A DNA stretch of 64,000 nucleotides from Oncomelania hupensis (lineage: Eukaryota; Mollusca; Gastropoda; Littorinimorpha; Pomatiopsidae), in NCBI GenBank assembly GCA_036898135.1, contig CM072523.1, positions 26,922,757 to 26,986,756 of the forward strand, in the 5' to 3' direction. The position numbers and the translations under genes were made by a program. Shown here one piece after another: positions 22,440-32,759 of this stretch. The notes beneath the pieces were generated by a model. It had not been told where the DNA came from and did no database searches. It saw only the letters and a list, made by a program, of their open reading frames with translations. Position 1 is the stretch's first letter; the number at the start of each line of letters is the position of its first letter.

Positions 22440-24205
22440 TGTAAGCTGAGGCTTACTGCTGATATAAATAATACAAAGGACAAAACGGAATGAAAGAATC
22501 ATTTCATTGATAAGATAATATGTGGTATTGCAGCTTGAATTAATAATTTAATATGTGAAACTAAACGTTGCAGCATGATTGTTGATTGAATCTGTTTTGT
22601 AGCTATGTTCCAAGCAAATTCTAAACTGTAGGATTTGAATGGAAATGACATGCGTTGCTGGATAGGCATAGATCTGAATGACTTGTAATTCGTAACGAAG
22701 TCAACTGGTCTATGACAATAATAATAATTAGATAAGCATGATTGTTAATTTAAATTGTTATTCTTTTACTTCTTTTTAACGAATTGTTACGAAATACCTG
22801 CTAGTAAGTTACTGCTATTGTAACCAGCCACCAATGGAACAGTAATTTAGATGTAAATGGCCGCCATGTGGCGAAGCACCTAGAATCAAACTAGAGAAGA
22901 TTTGTGATGCAAGTTACAAATGACGTACACGAAATGAAATGACGTCAAGTATTCCTTGTCTACAAAAGTGTATGAATCTTCAACTTGAGAAATTGCATTG
23001 AATAGAAATTGCATATTGTTATCTAAACTACTGAGACTAATTAAACTGTATAATTCGAAGTACTTGATTTAATATATAACTGATTATAAATTGGCTTTTG
23101 CTTTCTCTAAAGACGAAATGAATAGAGAACTATATTTGTCGGAATTAGAAAGGATGATAAGGTTTTTTGTTTACAAATCACTAGGTTACAAATCAACTTG
23201 TGGATTCAGAACCTAGGTGAGTCTATTCAATCGCTTGGCGACTGTTGACTTTCGGCAGGGTTTCTCAGGTGATGAATCAGAGGTTTCCTAGCAGAAATTG
23301 CTGTTTTCAAACAATTCCTAAATGATTGTAGCTGATTTGATGATTCCATGCAGGATCCTAGCGACAGGTGTAGTTCGGTGAGCAATCGTAGCCGTAACTA
23401 TGGTCAAACTGTTCGATTGCTGGCTGGAAGAACTTATAAAAGAAGGGCTCAAAACTATATATTCTTTCTTTCTATATATATATATGACACACAGACGATA
23501 TATTGAATGATCGAAGAACGAAGCAGAATTTCTGCTGGTCAGTAACCTAGCTCATGTTAGGAGACACGCTGATAAATATGCGTTGTCCTGTCTATACCCA
23601 CTAGGGGTCTTGAAACAATCTGGATGCAAGGAATGGTTTCACCTTCTTGTATTCAGAATAGGGCTAGATGCGTATTGTATGGTTTCACCGCAATACGTTT
23701 AGGTTTGTAAGATTTGTTCAACAGCTTATATTGAATAAGTTGCTGCTCAGGTCTGACAGAGATAAGTCACTGCACGCGCAATAGGAACTTGATCATAGGG
23801 ATTTCTGTCTTTGTTGTAATTTTCTCTCTGTCTTCTGCATCGACCCTAAATTGTTCGCCGAAATTGCGAACGCCGATTTGGCATGATGATTTTGTATAAA
23901 TTGTAAACCCATGTTGTAAAAAGAAAAAGAACTTGGTAATAATAATTTCTAAAGGAAAAAGGAAAAACATAGTGGACGAATGATGGTGTTGCTAATATTC
24001 TCGTCTGATTTCTGAGTGTTTGTTCGTCAGTTTTCGTATTTTCTATCTCTTTCTCTTTTCAAACTTTGTAAGTTGTCTCTTAGCCGACTTAGATCGAGCG
24101 TGTTGACCGCCTTGGCCTAAATCCTGACAAGTTTAACACCAGGTAAAGTTGACACGGCCGATCTAGAGTTAAACACCTACTACTCGGCGCAGAGGGAGGC
24201 TTACA
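22440..24205 (+). repeat. 3' LTR
   Basis: 1,766 bp, same length as the 5' LTR and identical in every stretch compared, including the 67-codon minus-strand frame at the equivalent position. Ends GCTTACA and is followed by TTAT. Confidence 0.95.
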
Positions 24206-25923
24206 TTATTGTTGAAATTATGTTTGTGGAATTTGCTATGCATAAATGTGAATTATTAATCCGAATTTGCGGGACCACGTGGAAGAGCCGACCACGAGGC
24301 GAAACACGACCGGTTGCGCCGCCATGTTGTATCCCGTACGGAACCACTGTTGTTTAACTTATATGTATGTTTGCAGACCAGTGGCTGTACCACTGAATGT
24401 TTATATTATTATTAATTCTGTATGGGTATAGTTAGACACGATTTATATTTATGTATGTATAGGAATTTAGAGTGAGATTCCAGTGGACCCCGGAAGTAGC
24501 AGAATGTTCGTCGCTAATGTATAGAGATGTGGAGCTATCACTGAGGGCTACTTGGCTTTCAGTGAGACGCTCTGCACAAACCGATTATTCAGGGTTGTGC
24601 AGAATTTCGTCTCTTATATTACAGACGAGCAGGCGAGCTATCCCGAGCTATCCCGAGCTATCCTGTGTGCCCTACTCCACAGAAACGACTAGTTGGTTGA
24701 GGAGACTCTACCGCACAAGACGGAAAGAGATACCCGAAGAAACACCCTGTCAGACCCCACAGCGTGGCAAGGGAACCCAACTACACAACTACTAAGGTGT
24801 ACCAGAAGCTACCTCACAGAAGGACTTCGACCGCACCATCAGAAAGTTAAGTGTAATCTCCGAAAGTGCACTTAAACTGATCATAACAGGACCACAGTAG
24901 TCCAACTCTTCAGAAACTGTAAAACGGACCACAGTAGTCCAAATCTACATGAAATATTATAGCAAGTGCCCGAGGAAGATATAACAGCTGCCTAGACTAT
25001 CAGCGATCGAACTATTAGCAGTGACTGAGACATTTTAAGTTAGAGTAGTACTTAGAGAATCTTGTATAGAGTAGAAGAAATAAATGTGTGATTTTAACTG
25101 TTATCAAGTGGCTGGACTACATATGATTCATAGCCGTGTGAAAGCTAGTGTGACAGTATTCTTTTACCATTTTTCTATCTATTTCTGTACCCCAACCTTA
25201 ACACAGAACGAGCTAAACAAATAAATTTATTAAAGTAATTCATAGGGTGACTTACTAGCAGTTCCCACCGAATAAACGTGAGGGTCCATAATTCCATTGT
25301 GCAGAGCCCATAAACCCCACGTGACAAAGCGGACTATCAAAGAGCCGAATCAGGACCACGAAAATGTGAATAGACGCTGTGTATTGTTTATTCGGTTTGA
25401 ATATAATACTGTCATAGTATTTTTGCGTAAAACTTCGACAATTTGTGTTTCATATGTGTGCCCCGACCATGATTACTTCTATATTCTCTAATGAAGACGA
25501 GACAGAAAGATAAAAGCCATAAAAGCCAAAGAATATAAAACACGTCATCAGATTAACTGTCAGTTCTCTGTACATGTATTTCACTAGAAGTTACTTTTGG
25601 GCTTAAAAGCCGAATAATGAGTGATGACTTATTAATAGACTTGTTTAGAAGATGCATCACCAATGATTGTAAGCACATTGCACAGTTAAGGAAGGTATTG
25701 TTGCGAGAGGACTGTGCCTTAAGACGTTACAGCTGGGGTTGTCTCTGTTTTGTGCAGCTTGGTGTTTGGAAGATTATCGCAGTGAAAATTGAGAAGAAAA
25801 AAAATAAACAAAAAACAACCACCAGACTTCTAAAGGTTTTCATCTATGTGATCCAAAACCCGTATCATAGGTCTACGGTCAGTTATATTCGGACGTTCTA
25901 GGTGGGAGTATACCTGATGTCGC
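24206..25923. other. No gene recognised; right flank of gypsy insertion
   Basis: A TTTGCAG acceptor-like site lies at 24371-24376 and AATAAA at about 25078. A GAGCTATCCC triplet repeat occurs near 24635-24662 and a GGACCACAGTAGTCCAA pair near 24890-24940. The 107-codon frame at 24472-24795 has no recognisable domain. This may be a non-coding transcript or another old retroelement. Confidence 0.35.
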
Positions 25924-26010
25924 AGTGTGCTTTGGCCAAGTGGTTAGCGTAAGAAGGCCAGCTGTGGACAGGTCCGGGAGGGTGAGTTAATTCCTTAAGA
26001 CACTTGGCAC
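25924..26010 (+). repeat. Degenerate tRNA-like segment
   Basis: GCAGTGTGCTTTGGCCAAGTGGTTAGCG resembles a pol III A-box region. A weak B-box-like GAGTTAATTCC follows about 50 bp later. It is probably the decayed head of a tRNA-derived SINE. No cloverleaf could be drawn. Confidence 0.35.
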
Positions 26011-27311
26011 GCGCCGACAGTCCGCCATCATGCACTTGCTGACTGGAACAGCACTGTTGACAATGGACTTCACTGTTTCTCAGTCTCTGTCCTTCCATCT
26101 GACCGTCTGTCTCTTTGTCGCTGCATCTGTGTATCGGTCTTTCTGCCTGCGTGTGTGCCTTCCATCTTTCTGTTGGTCGGTCTTTCTATCAGTTGTCGTT
26201 TCGTCTGCTGTAGCCTACGGTTTTTAAAAAAAATGACATCTGTCTACTTCTATCTATCTTTCATGACTATAATGTATGTCTATCTGTGCGTTTCATTTGA
26301 ACATTGTTAGCAAAATATAGTTGTTTCGCTTTCCAATCCCAGTCTCCGCCTCTGTTTGTAGCTCTGTCTGTCTGTTTGTCTACACCCACCCACCCCCCTC
26401 TCTCTCTCTTTCTCTCTCTCTCCTTCCTCCTCTCTCTTTCCCACCATGGATCTCATACAATATAGGCCTATTCTAGTTTCTACCTTTTTTGGTGTTTGCT
26501 TCAAGTTAACTAAATTAGAATAATTTGGTGTTGTTGTTGATTTTTTTGTTGTTGTTGTTTAATTTATTTTAGAGCCAAACAAACTTTCTCCTATTAAACA
26601 ATTCAACGTTCAATGTTGCCTCACCTCCGTCTCACATTTTTACTATATGTACATGTACATTCCTCTCTAGTCCTGGGTAGATGTATTACAGTGGGTGGTT
26701 GTTTTTTTCACTACATTACCGCATAGCTATACTATTATTAGTATTTGATTACGATCGGGCCTCGTTATGTATTTCACCGCCACAATGTGCGGTATAATGA
26801 TAATCAATAGTGAAGCCACCTGGCTCCCTGATAATTATGAGAATGTCTCGCAAAATGTGTCAACTTAACTGTGTAATTTTAGCCCGAATAGTGTTATTTA
26901 TTTATTTACTTACTTACTTGTGTCCTTGTTTGTTTATTTTTATATTGTTTATTTATTTATTTGTCAATTCTGCATATTGTTGTTGTTGTCGTCATCGTCA
27001 TCGTTGTTGTTGTTGTTGTTGTTTTGCAAAGGGTCCTCGGCTAAGGTAGCATTATCTCGTGGAAGGGAATATTGTACATTAAACAGTGAATTTAAAGACA
27101 TTTATTAATAAACAAAAAAACAAAACAAATAATAACATCTCATTTCAAACTGTAGAATACTCTACATCATTAATTCAGCACCTTGGGCAGCTCTTGACCT
27201 GGAAAAGCTCTATATGAGAACGATTAAGTAAAATAAATAATGGTTAAATTTATTTAGTTATTCAGCAATGTCTCATCACCACTTTGATACACTTTCCTCG
27301 TCTCCCTGCAG
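26011..27311. other. No gene recognised
   Basis: CTGT/TCTC low-complexity stretches (26090-26435), GTT repeats (26528-26560, 26978-27022) and AT-rich DNA. No supported exon. Confidence 0.5.
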
Positions 27312-27765
27312 GCGGTAGCTCGCTACTGGCGGCAGCGGTTGAGGGAGATCTCTGGGAGGCGCATTGGGCGCACTAGGTCTGTCTGGCGCCTTGAGCACCG
27401 GTGCCGAAAGATCGCCGCAGCAGTACGACTCGCTGGTCAGCTTACTGGCAAACCGCGGCTGTTGTTGTTTGTAGATTATAGTCACACGATACTTTCGCAT
27501 AGAGGTGACTACTGGACCGATTTATACTGACACCAGCGGGCCAGTTGTTGGTAAAGGGGAAAATAATATGATCACACGTTGACCAATCCGGGATTCGAAC
27601 CAGCGACCTTTCGGTTACTAGCAAGACGCTCTTACCAACTGAGCTACCCGGCCCCTCCCAACCGCGGCAGGCTGGACATCGCCTCCTTATAGGCAGCCTC
27701 TTGACCAAGTCTCGACGGGTCAGTGTTGGTTTAAACAATGGTTTATTCAGTTATTTTGTGATCTG
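27312..27765 (+). pseudogene. Possible exon interrupted by a SINE
   Basis: A pyrimidine-rich acceptor (CTCGTCTCCCTGCAG) precedes a GC-rich open stretch starting AVARYWRQRLREISGRRIG. The open frame runs into the SINE at 27460. Bridging the SINE at its target-site duplication leaves the frame open until TGA at 27763-27765. The peptide is Arg-rich and was not recognised. It could be an old exon or retrocopy killed by the SINE, or a chance GC-rich frame. Confidence 0.3.
27460..27659 (-). mobile_element. tRNA-derived SINE, copy 2
   Basis: Nearly identical to 11382-11581, with the same A box, B box, body and TGTTGTTGTTTG tail. Perfect 9-bp target-site duplications AACCGCGGC flank it at 27451-27459 and 27660-27668, which define both ends. 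High similarity between the two copies suggests recent activity. Confidence 0.9.
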
Positions 27766-28434
27766 ACAAATACATAAATACAGTAACAGGAATACACAAA
27801 AGGCGAAGCTTAAGTAAGTGCACACCTGGACGACTTACAATAGTCTGTGTCAGTTAAGGCAGAATAGTTTAAGATACATATACATTGCCATCAACACAAA
27901 AACAGTAACAATGGTAAGGAAAGCATAATCAAAAACAACATACAAGTGAGTTACAAAAGATATACACAAGTGTAATAACAAATAAATACAGAAACAAATG
28001 GAAAGAGGTAATGAAATAATAACAAAATAATAGCGAGAGATTCACTAGAACGAATTGGAGACATTAATTGAAATGTTATAGTGCAGTTCGAGAAAAACAC
28101 AAAATTGCAGCAAGGAACTTGCGGAAGGTAGGTAGGTACTACGGAAGAAACACACACAAAAAGACAACTATCTTTAATATCTTTAAGTGCAAAACAGCAT
28201 AATGGTGTGCACCCCATACCCGACAAAAATGCAAGTTAACTAATTACTATTAGTGAAAGCGGCCTGAGAGTCGCAAAAATTCGTGAACAACAGCAACAAT
28301 AATACTATTCTCCTGCACGGACAAACATTAATTGCCGTGAAGTAATATTAAGCCTACAACATCTTGAGATTCAAGACTCAGAGTATGTATTGTCTGTGTT
28401 CTTGCATTAATAAATAGTGGACTGGATGCTCTGT
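27766..28434. other. No gene recognised
   Basis: A-rich DNA with no supported exon. It ends where similarity among RTE copies begins. Confidence 0.5.
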
Positions 28435-31400
28435 GGGTTCGGGCAAATAGAATAGACCCAACGTTTCCCGGCGTGTCGTAAGAGGCGACTAACAGGGGTG
28501 ATGTTAGCACGGCATCACTGGGCGAAAGTCTTCTACACAGAAGTCACCGGCCAGGGCGGAGGAACCTCACGTTACTACAGGTTCAACGACCACGTGCTCA
28601 GGGCCAAGGCGAGCCACACTGTATTCGTGGATTTCGGCTGTGGCCAACAGCCTGGAGAGGATTGGGCCCTGCCAGGTCTTTTTTGCCCAAGACACAACAC
28701 ATGATGAGGCTATCCACTAATTCCATGCCGGATCGGTCGTCGCCCGGAACAAGGACCGCGCCTTCCGTTGGCCACCAGGACGGAGGTGAAAAGTATGCTA
28801 CTGATGGACAAATTAGCAAGATCCGCACGAGAAACTACATCGTCATAGGAACCTGGAATGTCAGGACCCTAACTGCGGAAGGAAAATTAGAAGAACTGGC
28901 CCACGAGCTGGACCACTATCGATGGAACGTTCTAGGTATCAGCGAACTGCGCTGGAAAGGCCTAGGTGAAACAACGACTGACAAAGGCCACAAGCTCTAT
29001 TTCAGCGGTAGAGATGACAGGCACGAACACGGCGTTGGATTCTTGGTCCACAAGAACATTCTAGCCACTGTCATGGGTTGCCGCCCAGTCTCCAATAGAC
29101 TCATTACCATCCGTCTGAGAGCAACCCCTTTCAACATTACCATCATCCAGGCCTATGCCCCAACATCAGACTATGAAGACAGCGAAGTGGAGGATTTTTA
29201 TGAAAATATACAGGCGGTCCTTGACCAAGTGCCGAAGAAGGACATAGTCATAGTGCAAGGCGACTGGAATGCCAAGGTTGGCCAAGATGCGCACCACAAC
29301 TGGGGAGACACATGCGGACCCCACTGCAACAACGAGACAAATGACAGGGGTCTGAGGCTATTGGAGTTTGCCAGATACAACAATCTGGTACTGGCAAACA
29401 CGCTTGGTCTCCACAAAAAATCCAGACGATGGACATGGCACAGTCCCGGCGGGGAACATCACAACCAGATCGACTACATCATGGTCAAGAAACGCTTCAG
29501 ATCAAGCATCAACATTGGCAGGACACGCACTTTTCCAGGAGCAGACATTGGAAGTGACCACGATCTCGTGATGATGTCTTTCCGGCTCCATTTGAAGAGA
29601 GTAAATACAGCAAAGTGCACTAGGCTGAAGTTCGACCTGGACAAACTGCAAGACCCGGAGGTGGCAAAAATATTTCAGGCCACAATTGGAGGGAAATTTG
29701 CACCACTGCTTATTTTGGGGGCAGGCGAAGTAGATGTCAACACCATGACCAATACCTTCAACTCAGCTGTAACAGATGCCGCCACTGAGATCCTTGGCAA
29801 GCACCGACCAAAGAAGAAGCCGTGGATCACACCTGAACTTTTGGATCTGTGTGATAAACGAAGAGAGTTAAAAAAAAAAAAGAACACCTCACAGGGAGCT
29901 GATGTCTACCGAAAAATCAACAATGACATCCGAAAAGGCATGCGCACAGCAAAGGAGAACTGGATAGAAGATCAATGCCAGGAAATAGAGAACAATCTGA
30001 ACAAGAACAACAGCAAGAAGGCCTACCAGACTATGAAGCGGCTGACAAGTGTTAAACAGCCCAAAGTCTCCACTATCCAAAGCAAGTCTGGCATTTGCCT
30101 TACAGAAGAACAAGAAGTCTTGGACAGATGGACAGAGTACTGCTCTGACCTTTACAACCATACACCAAATGGAGACCCATCAGTTCTAGCATGCCCCGAG
30201 AGCAGAGAAGAAGAAGAAATCCTCCCAATTCTCCGGGAAGAAGTTGAGGCAGCAGTGCAATCGCTGAAGAAAGGGAAGTCAGCGGGAGTGGACAACATAC
30301 CAGCGGAACTGCTACAAGCAGGAGGAGAAGCGATGACTGATGCTCTCACCATTATCTGTAACAAGATCTGGCAGAGTGGGGAATGGCCTACACCATGGAC
30401 CCAGTCGCTTGTCATCACTCTTCCCAAAAAAGGTAACCTTCAGGAGTGTGAAAATTACCGCACCATCAGCCTCATCAGCCATCCCAGCAAGGTCCTCCTG
30501 AAAATAATACTCAACAGGTTGAAACCACACGCTGAACAAATCATAGCTGAAGAACAAGCAGGATTCATGGCAGGGCGAAGTACCACTGAACAGATTTTCA
30601 ACCTCAGAATAATCTGTGAGAAATACCTACAGCACCAACAACATCTATATCATGTGTTCATAGACTTCAAGAAGGCATTTGACCGAGTCTGGCATGCAGC
30701 TCTATGGGCAACCATGAAAGTGTACAACATCAGCCCGAAAATTATAGAAGTCATCAAAAGCCTGTATGACAAGGCTACCAGTGCAGTCCTCCATAACAGC
30801 GTCATCGGGAACTGGTTCAGAACAACAATCGGTGTGCGTCAAGGATGCCTACTCTCTCCAACACTCTTCAACATCTTCCTAGAGCGCATCATGTCAGATG
30901 CTCTTGCAGATCACGAAGGCACAGTCAGCATAGGGGGCAGAGCAATCTCCAATCTTCGTTTTGCGGATGATATTGATGGATTGGCTGGAGAGGAACAAGA
31001 ACTTGAACAGCTTGTACAGAGGCTTGACACCACCTCCAGTGCTTATGGAATGGAAATAAGTGCAGAGAAGACCAAAATGATGACCAACAACACCAATGGC
31101 ATCAACACGGACATCAAAGTACAAGGCCAATCCCTCAACACAGTGCACATCTTCAAATATTTAGGAGCCATTGTGTCAGACAATGGGTCTCGACAGGAAG
31201 TCCTCTCCAGGATCGCACAAACAACTGCTGCCCTGACAAGGTTGAAGCCCATTTGGAAAGACAGAACCATCAGTCTACATTCCAAAGTAAGACTGCTGCG
31301 CTCTCTGGTCATCTCCATCTTCCTATATGCTTGCGAAGCATGGACCCTCACAGCAGATCTCCAACGAAGAATACAAAGCATGGTGATGAGGTGCTACAGA

Positions 31401-31775
31401 AGACTTCTGGGCATTTCCTATACCCAACACATCACCAACGACGAAGTCCGACAGACCATCACACAAGCCATTGGACAACACGATTACCTGCTCACAGTGG
31501 TGAAGAAACGGAAACTCCGATGGTATGGCCACGTCACCAGATCATCAGGCCTTGCAAAGACCATTCTGCAAGGCACAGTGCAAGGAGGTAGAAGAAGGGG
31601 GAGACAGAAAAAGAGGTGGGAGGACAACATTCGAGAATGGACTGGTTTGACACTGAGCGAAGCCATGAGGGCTGCTGAGGACAGAGAAAGATGGAGTATG
31701 CTGGTTAAACGATCATCTGTGGTGCCCCTACGACCTTCGGGTTATGGGATAGGATAGGATAGGATAGGATAGGAA
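28435..31775 (+). mobile_element. Full-length RTE-clade non-LTR retrotransposon
   Basis: About 3.3 kb. The 5' limit is set by where similarity with the inverted copy (ending at 34358) stops. The 3' end is a GGATA pentamer run (31748-31774), a short-repeat tail typical of RTE elements in place of poly(A). It holds one large intact frame with endonuclease and reverse transcriptase. Clear target-site duplications were not identified. At least five other copies or fragments of the family are in this window. Confidence 0.85.
28701..31757 (+). CDS. RTE endonuclease/reverse transcriptase
   Basis: The protein is 1,018 aa from the first ATG after the 5' leader; the frame is open upstream, but no earlier ATG was chosen. 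The N-terminal apurinic-like endonuclease has GTWNVRTL (residue 50), SELRWKG, GDWNAKVG, NQIDYIMV and GSDHDLV. RT follows with NYRTISLIS, FIDFKKAFDRVWH, RQGCLLSPTLFN and the FADD active site (residue 754). The C-terminus, rich in RRRGRQKKRWEDNIREWTG, is typical of this clade; vertebrate and invertebrate proteins of this type are often mis-named craniofacial development protein 2-like. The stop TAG is supplied by the GGATA tail itself. No stops or missing motifs were seen, so the copy may be active. Confidence 0.9.
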   Translation: MMRLSTNSMPDRSSPGTRTAPSVGHQDGGEKYATDGQISKIRTRNYIVIGTWNVRTLTAEGKLEELAHELDHYRWNVLGISELRWKGLGETTTDKGHKLYFSGRDDRHEHGVGFLVHKNILATVMGCRPVSNRLITIRLRATPFNITIIQAYAPTSDYEDSEVEDFYENIQAVLDQVPKKDIVIVQGDWNAKVGQDAHHNWGDTCGPHCNNETNDRGLRLLEFARYNNLVLANTLGLHKKSRRWTWHSPGGEHHNQIDYIMVKKRFRSSINIGRTRTFPGADIGSDHDLVMMSFRLHLKRVNTAKCTRLKFDLDKLQDPEVAKIFQATIGGKFAPLLILGAGEVDVNTMTNTFNSAVTDAATEILGKHRPKKKPWITPELLDLCDKRRELKKKKNTSQGADVYRKINNDIRKGMRTAKENWIEDQCQEIENNLNKNNSKKAYQTMKRLTSVKQPKVSTIQSKSGICLTEEQEVLDRWTEYCSDLYNHTPNGDPSVLACPESREEEEILPILREEVEAAVQSLKKGKSAGVDNIPAELLQAGGEAMTDALTIICNKIWQSGEWPTPWTQSLVITLPKKGNLQECENYRTISLISHPSKVLLKIILNRLKPHAEQIIAEEQAGFMAGRSTTEQIFNLRIICEKYLQHQQHLYHVFIDFKKAFDRVWHAALWATMKVYNISPKIIEVIKSLYDKATSAVLHNSVIGNWFRTTIGVRQGCLLSPTLFNIFLERIMSDALADHEGTVSIGGRAISNLRFADDIDGLAGEEQELEQLVQRLDTTSSAYGMEISAEKTKMMTNNTNGINTDIKVQGQSLNTVHIFKYLGAIVSDNGSRQEVLSRIAQTTAALTRLKPIWKDRTISLHSKVRLLRSLVISIFLYACEAWTLTADLQRRIQSMVMRCYRRLLGISYTQHITNDEVRQTITQAIGQHDYLLTVVKKRKLRWYGHVTRSSGLAKTILQGTVQGGRRRGRQKKRWEDNIREWTGLTLSEAMRAAEDRERWSMLVKRSSVVPLRPSGYGIG

Positions 31776-31784
31776 TAGGACTGG

Positions 31785-32022
31785 ATAGAAGAAAATGTTC
31801 TGATGTCTCGGCTGGGTAATTACAGTTACAAGTTGGATCGTCCAATAAATGGCGGCGGAACAAGTCATAATTAAGGTCGCTCATACCGAGCCTCATTCTA
31901 CAGTGCAGAGCCTGTTGGTAGCGTTGGCCATAATAATAATGAGGTGGAACTACAGGATCATCTCTTGACAAAAATCTTTCCAAACTACTAGTTGATTGAC
32001 TCGATTGGAGATTTTCAGGCAA
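31785..32022 (-). mobile_element. C-terminal fragment of another LINE
   Basis: The minus-strand frame reads MPENLQSS...LHCRMRLGMSDLNYDLF...CNCNYPAETSEHFLL. The pattern RLR/L-N-x-x-L-F then C-x-C and ETxEHFLL is the zinc-ribbon tail found in several LINE reverse transcriptases (Jockey/I/Nimb-like groups). It lacks the RT core. It sits between the full RTE and a rearranged RTE copy. Confidence 0.6.
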
Positions 32023-32029
32023 TTCACTA

Positions 32030-32759
32030 ATGGTACAGTCAGCATAGGGGGAAGAGCAATATCCAACCTTCGTTTTGCGGATGACATTGATGGATTGGTT
32101 GGAGGAAACAAGAACTTGAACAGCTGGTACAGAGGCTCGACACCACCTCCAGAGCCTATGGAATGGAAATAAGTGCAGAGAAGACCAAAATGATGACCAA
32201 CAACACCGATGGCATCAACACTGACATCAAAGTCCAAGGCCAATCCCTCAGCAGAGTGCATAGCTTCAAATACTTAGGAGCCATTGTATCAGACAATGGG
32301 CCCCGACAGGAAGTCCTCTCTAGGATCGCACAAACAACTGCTGCCCTGGCGAGGTTGAAGCCAATTTGGAAAGACAGAACCATCAGTCTACATTCCAAGG
32401 TAAGACTGCTGCGCTCCCTTGTCATTACCATCTTCTTATGTGCTTGTGAGACATGGACCCTTACAGCAGATCTCTAACGAAGAATACAAAGCATGGAGAT
32501 GAGGTGCTACAGAAGACTTCTGGGCATTTCCTATACCCAGCACATCACCAACGACGAAGTCCGACAGACCATCACACAAGCCATTGGACAACACGATGAC
32601 CTGCTCACAGTGGTGAAAAAACGTAAACTCCGATGGTATGGCCACGTCACCAGATCATCAGGTCTTGCAAAGACCATCCTGCAAGGCACAGTGCAAGGAG
32701 GTAGAAGAAGAGGGAGACCGAAAAAGAGGTGGGAGGACAACATTCGAGAATGGACTGGT
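32030..32759 (+). mobile_element. RTE fragment, plus orientation
   Basis: Matches the full RTE from about 30917 to 31649 (FADD region to RWEDNIREWTG). It has a frameshift near 32100 and a nonsense change at 32475 (CTCTAACGAAG). The 3' tail is missing because the sequence switches into an inverted RTE segment at 32759/32760. Confidence 0.9.

Larger units (their letters stand above)
13034..24205 (+). mobile_element. Complete Ty3/gypsy LTR retrotransposon
   Basis: An 11,172-bp element bounded by two 1,766-bp LTRs that begin TGTAAGC and end GCTTACA. The host repeat is TTAT on each side (13030-13033 and 24206-24209), or ATTAT if the last LTR base is shared. Order: LTR, primer-binding site, gag, pol (PR-RT-RNase H-IN), a long non-coding stretch, purine tract, LTR. 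The RT-before-integrase order and GPF-type integrase tail place it in Ty3/gypsy (Metaviridae). Gag and pol have no internal stops, and the LTRs are identical wherever compared, so the insertion is young. No envelope-like frame is present. The exact clade cannot be named by eye. Confidence 0.95.

Noticed and set aside
24472..24795. 107-codon frame downstream of the gypsy element as a gene
   Set aside because: No domain, no codon pattern and internal short repeats (GAGCTATCCC); kept only as part of an unassigned stretch.
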